The notes beneath the pieces were generated by a model. That model saw nothing but the letters and a program-made list of their open reading frames with translations. It did not search any database and was not told where the DNA came from. A program made the position numbers and the translations under genes. Positions 60,420 through 64,000 of a stretch of 64,000 bases of DNA are shown piece by piece; within the stretch, counting starts at the first letter, position 1; every line of letters starts with the position of its first letter. The DNA is from Halobaculum halobium (GTDB lineage: Archaea; Halobacteriota; Halobacteria; Halobacteriales; Haloferacaceae): positions 1,860,001 to 1,924,000 of the forward strand of contig NZ_CP126158.1 in the NCBI RefSeq assembly GCF_030127145.1, read 5' to 3'.

Positions 60420-60929
60420 CTACGTCGAGATGAACGCGGTGATTGATCCGGCAACAGCCTCGATATCCGGCCTGTTCGGTTCCAACTCGTACTCGGTCGA
60501 GTTGATCTCGACCACCGTCCCACCGATGACGAGAGACAGGCTGTACCGGAACCGATCCTCGGTCTTCGTCCGAATGATCCCGTACGTCGTGGTGTTCCAG
60601 ACGCCGTTGTGGCCGACGGCGTCGATCGACTCGAACGGAACCGCCCACGAGTACCCCTCCTCGGAGACGACGTCGATGCGGGACTCGGTGATCACGCATA
60701 TCGCGTCTTCGGAGTATCGGTGCGTCACCACGTCCTTCTTGAACGACGTTCGCATCCCGTCGTGCGCCTCGTACGGGATCGCCGCGCCGGCGCCGCCGAC
60801 CACGAACTCGACCTCGGAGACGGCGAACAGTTCCTCGATCTCGTCGGGATCGTAGCGATCGGAGATATCGAAGAACTCCTCGGTGGTCCCGTTAATCCGG
60901 TTAGTGACGTACGGATCGCCAGCAGACAT
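60420..60929 (-). CDS. Hypothetical protein, PH-like fold suspected
   Basis: A 169-residue protein, MSAGDPYVTNRINGTTEEFFDISDRYDPDEIEELFAVSEVEFVVGGAGAAIPYEAHDGMRTSFKKDVVTHRYSEDAICVITESRIDVVSEEGYSWAVPFESIDAVGHNG. The repeated strand pattern with conserved Val/Ile and Ser/Ile-Asp-Ala-Val suggests a PH or bPH domain, similar to domains that bind lipids or membrane proteins. No membrane helix or catalytic motif is visible. It stands alone between the HIT gene and two zinc-ribbon membrane genes on the same strand. The fold assignment is weak. Confidence 0.65.
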   Translation of the reverse strand: MSAGDPYVTNRINGTTEEFFDISDRYDPDEIEELFAVSEVEFVVGGAGAAIPYEAHDGMRTSFKKDVVTHRYSEDAICVITESRIDVVSEEGYSWAVPFESIDAVGHNGVWNTTTYGIIRTKTEDRFRYSLSLVIGGTVVEINSTEYELEPNRPDIEAVAGSITAFIST

Positions 60930-61040
60930 GGGCGAACTCCGGTGACCGTGTAGATACCAGTTGCTATCTCGCTCGCTCGTGATAGCGAACGACTGCGTTC
61001 GAACGGAACAGCGGCGTTAGCGGGTTCGGTCCGGTCGCAG

Positions 61041-61508
61041 TCAGGGCTCGCCGAGCACCTGGTGGCGCCGATAGAGGTAGGCCGCGCCGGCGACGATGTT
61101 GACGAACCACAGCGCGGTCAGGATCACCCAGACGACGGTCTGGGGGTCCCACTCGGAGTTTGCACGGACGTACTTGCTGTCGAAGAACACCGACAGCGGG
61201 AGGCCCACCCAGCCGACCAGGACGAGCAGTCCGCCCGCGGCACCCAGGTCGCCGTTCAGCGCCGATGCGAGCACGAGCAGCACCCAGACGCCCGTTCCCG
61301 CGGCGACGCCGTACCACCACGTGTCGGCGACAGTGGTCTCGTACTGCGCGGGGTCGTGGGCGCCGGCCGAGGCACCGGAGCGTCGTCCGCCGGCGGAGCG
61401 GTAGTTGTCGTTTCGGACCCCGCAGTTGGGGCACAGTTCCGACGCCTCCTTGATCGCCTCGCCACAGGAGCGACAGAACACCTCGTCGGCTCCCTTCTGT
61501 TTGGTCAT
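61041..61508 (-). CDS. Zinc-ribbon multi-span membrane protein
   Basis: A 155-residue protein. The N-terminus has a zinc ribbon, FCRSCGEAIKEASELCPNCGV. After a short Ser/Gly linker come three or four helices (WWYGVAAGTGVWVLLVLASAL, GGLLVLVGWVGLPLSVFF and VVWVILTALWFVNIVAGAAYLYRR). The family is related to the TM2-type membrane protein next to it at 61584-61913, with a similar zinc ribbon at the start. It probably belongs to a small group of archaeal zinc-ribbon membrane proteins of unknown role. The end is cytoplasmic (HQVLGEP). Confidence 0.78.
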   Translation of the reverse strand: MTKQKGADEVFCRSCGEAIKEASELCPNCGVRNDNYRSAGGRRSGASAGAHDPAQYETTVADTWWYGVAAGTGVWVLLVLASALNGDLGAAGGLLVLVGWVGLPLSVFFDSKYVRANSEWDPQTVVWVILTALWFVNIVAGAAYLYRRHQVLGEP

Positions 61509-61583
61509 GGCTGTGCTGGGCGGTCGGCGGTCCCGGGGCTTGGTGGGTCAGCGTACATCGAAAACTGGCTACGAACGTCGTCT

Positions 61584-61913
61584 TCAGGCGTACTGGCGCT
61601 GGAACTCGTCCTCGGACTTCGTGAGGTAGATGATCCCCTCGATGAGGCCGACGAGGAGCGGGATGAACGTCCACGAGAAGACGAGGTAGATGATCCCCCG
61701 GCCGGTGTTGCCGAGGTAGAAGTGGTGTGCACCGAGCCCGCCGAGGAAGATGGCTAGCAGCGCTGCACTGGTTTTGTCCTTCGAGCCCGAGCCCGAGGCC
61801 CCCGCACTCGACTGGCGAACGCCGCACTCGGTGCAGATCTCCGCTTCCTTTTTGATCACTTCGCCGCAGCTGCTGCAGAACTGCTCGTCCGCGCCTGGAG
61901 TTGCATTACTCAT
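61584..61913 (-). CDS. Zinc-ribbon TM2-domain protein
   Basis: A 109-residue protein. The zinc ribbon is FCSSCGEVIKKEAEICTECGVRQ, followed by a Ser/Gly linker and the TM2 domain: KTSAALLAIFLGGLGAHHFYLGNTGRGIIYLVFSWTFIPLLVGLIEGIIYLTKSEDEFQRQY. The GGLGAHxFYLGNTGxGI pattern is the TM2 hallmark. TM2 proteins occur in all domains of life with unclear function. The start MSNATPGADEQ at 61913 is supported by an AGTATACTTAT box at about 61945 on the minus strand, about 30 nt upstream. It is 75 bp upstream of the related gene at 61041-61508, so the two may be one operon. Confidence 0.87.
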   Translation of the reverse strand: MSNATPGADEQFCSSCGEVIKKEAEICTECGVRQSSAGASGSGSKDKTSAALLAIFLGGLGAHHFYLGNTGRGIIYLVFSWTFIPLLVGLIEGIIYLTKSEDEFQRQYA

Positions 61914-62106
61914 CTTCGTGTCAAAGCTTTCACGAGGCAAGATAAGTATACTGGTTGGTTATCGGATACGATATATGAAATATACGGTACGCAACCGATC
62001 ACCGGATGGAGGCGGCTTCGGTTCCGGTCGGCGGGCGCTGTCGACCGGTGTGACGGACACAGTAAACAGGTTGTCGGGCTCGGTCTCTGTCGAGGAACGG
62101 GAGTCG
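61914..62106. other. AT-rich intergenic region
   Basis: The first 90 bases contain several TATA-like boxes (AGTATACTTAT on the minus strand near 61945; ATATATGAAATATACGG near 61970-61986). The one near 61945 is the TM2 promoter. The second half is GC-rich and non-coding. No small gene was seen. Confidence 0.5.
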
Positions 62107-62335
62107 CTACTCCGTCAGCGGGAGCGCGACGTCGAACACGAACACCGAGAGGAACGCGCCGACGACGGCGACAAGTTCGAGGTCGACCAGCAGCGCGTAC
62201 TCCATTCGGGAGCGTTGCCCCGGTGAACGCGGTGGCGATCTGGACGGCGACCGCGAGCAGGAACGCGGTGGCACAACCGAGCAGTGCGCGTTTGGTGAGC
62301 GTCGGGTAGTCGAGGGTCCCGTATCCGCCTGACAT
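62107..62335 (-). CDS. Small two-helix membrane protein, frame broken (DUF7860-like)
   Basis: The start MSGGYGTLDYPTLTKRALLGCATAFLLAVAVQIATAFTGATLP matches a small haloarchaeal membrane family, and the expected end LLVDLELVAVVGAFLSVFVFDVALPLTE is in the next frame. Between them the sequence CTCCCGAATGGAGTAC lacks two G bases at about 62200-62212 compared with CTC-CCG-GAA-TGG-GAG-TAC, which would give LPEWEY. This explains the shift as two deletions or an extra base. The rebuilt protein of about 76 residues has two hydrophobic helices. The role is unknown. As the sequence stands, neither half alone is a likely gene. Confidence 0.65.
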
Positions 62336-62416
62336 GCGAACGAGTTCCGGATTCGGTCGATTGGCTCCTTCGGTCCGACCGAAAGCGTTTCACTCGGTGA
62401 CGGCCGCCCTGGTGGT

Positions 62417-62659
62417 ATGCCGGGACTGTTCGACACCGCGTGGCTCGCCGCAGAGTACCTCTTCGTGACGCTCGCGTCGGTCGTCCTCACGGGAATCGGC
62501 GTTCATTTCGAGCGAGCGGCGGCGGCGACGATGACGACGGCGCCCGAAGTCGCAGCGGTCGACGCCGTGATCGGCGCGCTCGCGCTCTTCTGGGGCGTGT
62601 ACCTCGTCGGCTACAAGCAGGCGCTCCCGCGGATGCAGCGCGTCTTCGCGTCCCGCTGA
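62417..62659 (+). CDS. Small two-helix membrane protein, unknown
   Basis: An 80-residue protein, MPGLFDTAWLAAEYLFVTLASVVLTGIGVHFERAAAATMTTAPEVAAVDAVIGALALFWGVYLVGYKQALPRMQRVFASR. Two hydrophobic helices (about 10-30 and 50-68) are separated by a polar loop, with a basic C-terminus on the cytosolic side. A TTTCA box 29 nt upstream of the ATG supports the start. It diverges from the DUF7860-like gene and converges with prs. Family not recognised. Confidence 0.7.
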   Translation: MPGLFDTAWLAAEYLFVTLASVVLTGIGVHFERAAAATMTTAPEVAAVDAVIGALALFWGVYLVGYKQALPRMQRVFASR

Positions 62660-62682
62660 ACACGTCGGTGACCGCGCCGTCG

Positions 62683-63534
62683 CTACAGCGCGTCGGCAAC
62701 CAGCGGCGCGACGGATACGTCGCTCGCCTCGCGCTCGATTGTGTCGCTTGCGACGACGCGGGTCACGCCGGCGGCGGCGAGCTTCGTGCGGGCGTTGCCC
62801 GCGAGCATCCCGTGAACGCACGCCGTGTACACGTCGCCGCAGTCGCGCTCGCGGATGGCGGCGACCGCCTCGCTCATCGTCGACCCGGTGGCGATGATGT
62901 CGTCGACGACGACCACGTCGCGGGCTGTCACGTCGGCGTCGGTGGGCGTGACGGTCACCTCGCCGGTGTCGTAGTCGCGCACCTTCTCGAAGAAGTCGGT
63001 CTCGCCGCCACCGTAAGCGTCGCGCACGGCGACCGCGAGCCCCTCGGCGGACGCGTCGGGGGCGAGAAACAGCGGGTCGCGCAGACCCGCGGGCAGCGGG
63101 TCCGCGAGTAGCGGCGCGGCCTCGACCACGTCGACGGGCACGTCGAAGTAGTCCGCCACGTCGGGCTCGTGGGGGGTCACGAGGATCACGCGATCCGTGC
63201 CGGTCGAGACGGCGCGCGCGACTGCTCGCGCGGAGACGGGCTGCCCCTCCTCGAACGCCCGGTCCTGACGGGCGTACCCCATGTACGGCAAGACGGTTGT
63301 GACGGTCTCGGCGCCGGCCTCGCGGACGGCGTCTTGGAGCTGGAGCAGTTCGACGAACGCGTCGTTGGAGTCGGTTGCGGCGACGACGGTGGCCTCTTGA
63401 CCTTCGAAATCGGGCACCGAGGCGCACTCCTCGCCGTCCGGGAACCAGCGGAACTCCGGCGTGGCGAGCGGGCGACCGGCGTGGTCGGCGAGCGCGGCCG
63501 CGAGCGCCTGCGACGCGGACCCGGGTACGATCAT
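62683..63534 (-). CDS. prs: Ribose-phosphate pyrophosphokinase
   Basis: A 283-residue enzyme making PRPP from ribose 5-phosphate and ATP, the entry to nucleotide, histidine and tryptophan synthesis. Family markers are RWFPDGEECASVP, the flexible loop YMGYARQDRAFEEGQP, PHEPDVADYFDVP and the PRPP-binding VVVVDDIIATGSTMSEAV. The length is shorter than the bacterial 315 and fits the archaeal forms. The start MIVPGSASQAL is chosen over longer frames because a TTTGTA box lies about 30 nt upstream on the minus strand. It is upstream of a beta-propeller-like gene on the same strand in this order, in the chromosome region after mcm. Confidence 0.95.
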   Translation of the reverse strand: MIVPGSASQALAAALADHAGRPLATPEFRWFPDGEECASVPDFEGQEATVVAATDSNDAFVELLQLQDAVREAGAETVTTVLPYMGYARQDRAFEEGQPVSARAVARAVSTGTDRVILVTPHEPDVADYFDVPVDVVEAAPLLADPLPAGLRDPLFLAPDASAEGLAVAVRDAYGGGETDFFEKVRDYDTGEVTVTPTDADVTARDVVVVDDIIATGSTMSEAVAAIRERDCGDVYTACVHGMLAGNARTKLAAAGVTRVVASDTIEREASDVSVAPLVADAL

Positions 63535-63653
63535 ACACGTCGTTCCCGCGGCCGGATACAAACGCGTTCCTACTCGGGCGACGCGTGCGACGCCGGTACG
63601 ACTCTCGGAGTTACCGGGTCGGGGAGAGAACGGTGGCGTCGCTCTCCGATAAC

Positions 63654-64000
63654 TCAGTGCTCGCCGGGCACCGCGACCGCCCGCACGTCGGGCAGGCCGA
63701 GCGTCCGGCCGCGCCAGCCGCCGTCGGCGTACACCCGCGCCTCGCCGCCGTCGGTGACGCCGAGGAGGTGTCGGCCCGCGAACGCGGCGTCGACGACCCC
63801 CGACTCGTCGTGGCGGACCCACTCGGTCGCGGTCGCGTCCCCCGCTCGAACACCGCAGCGTCGGTGGCGGCGACCGCGCGCTCGCCCTCCGCGTCGGCGA
63901 CGACGCAGCGGAAGGCTCCGCTCTCCGCGTGCGACCCGGGGTCCCGGCCGCCGCCGTCGGCGTCGAGGTCACGCATCCAGCCGTTTCCGAGGGTGTACAG
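63654..64000 (-). CDS. C-terminal part of a beta-propeller-like protein (HVO_0234-like), frame broken
   Basis: The gene enters from the right. The frame from the edge reads LYTLGNGWMRDLDADGGGRDPGSHAESGAFRCVVADAEGERAVAATDAAVFERG and then becomes Arg/Pro/Ser-rich. One added C in the C5 run at 63839-63843 joins it to DATATEWVRHDESGVVDAAFAGRHLLGVTDGGEARVYADGGWRGRTLGLPDVRAVAVPGEH, stop at 63654-63656. The repeating strand pattern (VVAD.EGERAVAATDAAVFER, VYADGGWRG) is that of a beta-propeller. From memory, this fits the HVO_0234 family, which stands next to prs in haloarchaea. Start lies outside the window. The name is a recollection and should be checked. Confidence 0.65.

Overview
The window is about 64 kb of very GC-rich chromosomal DNA from a haloarchaeon (class Halobacteria, Euryarchaeota). 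The evidence is the strongly acidic proteome rich in Asp and Glu, archaeal information-processing genes (MCM helicase, TFB, RPA with its associated protein, archaeal AlaRS, Trm1, TFB-type promoters), and leaderless genes with a T-rich or TTTA box about 30 nt upstream of the start codon. Order Haloferacales is plausible, but the genus cannot be fixed from sequence reading alone. There is no sign of a plasmid, provirus, insertion sequence or CRISPR array; this is core chromosome with small accessory pieces.

Layout. 1-8.7 kb: a partial gene, an ArsR-like regulator, a surface protein, a glutaryl-CoA-dehydrogenase-like acyl-CoA dehydrogenase, small redox and cupin proteins, a ferredoxin with an Asp cluster ligand, and a large membrane HdrD-like Fe-S oxidoreductase that could pass acyl-CoA electrons to the quinone pool. 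8.8-9.85 kb: a minisatellite of ten 23-bp units directly before a Cas4-like protein that keeps the Fe-S cysteines but not the nuclease residues. 9.9-21.9 kb: Sua5/redoxin/glutaredoxin operon, CNNM/CorC protein, two related orphan histidine kinases, Pit phosphate transporter, amidotransferase, an alpha/beta hydrolase without its serine, threonine aldolase, TspO. 22-28.9 kb: alaS, M29 aminopeptidase, a zinc microprotein, and the divergent lrp/glnA pair. 29-38.7 kb: PAP2 and two BrkB-family membrane proteins, trm1, a SWIM protein, TRAM protein, Tfx regulator, SDR, sugar nucleotidyltransferase. 38.9-51.5 kb: rpa3-rpap3, an RHH protein, tRNA-His, M50 protease, Ski2-like helicase, SLC13 carrier, tRNA-Pro, SBP56 with a 2Fe-2S ferredoxin. 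51.9-64 kb: mcm heads a tightly coupled row of four uncharacterised genes and a MinD/ParA ATPase, followed by TFB, a small unknown gene, a second MinD-like protein with a degenerate P-loop, HIT, zinc-ribbon membrane proteins, prs, and the end of a beta-propeller-like gene.

Two points matter most to a user. First, at least five genes (the regulator at 361-1311, alaS, the SWIM gene, the gene at 58367 and the gene at the right edge), and probably a sixth at 62107-62335, are broken by single-base shortfalls, mostly in C/G homopolymers. Four of these are runs of exactly five C on the given strand. Adding one base restores the expected family C-terminus every time, so a systematic sequencing or assembly error is more likely than pseudogenes. 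Second, the candidates for undescribed biology are the mcm-MinD-TFB neighbourhood, the minisatellite beside the dead Cas4-like protein, and several enzymes that have lost a canonical catalytic residue (redoxin, alpha/beta hydrolase, SDR).
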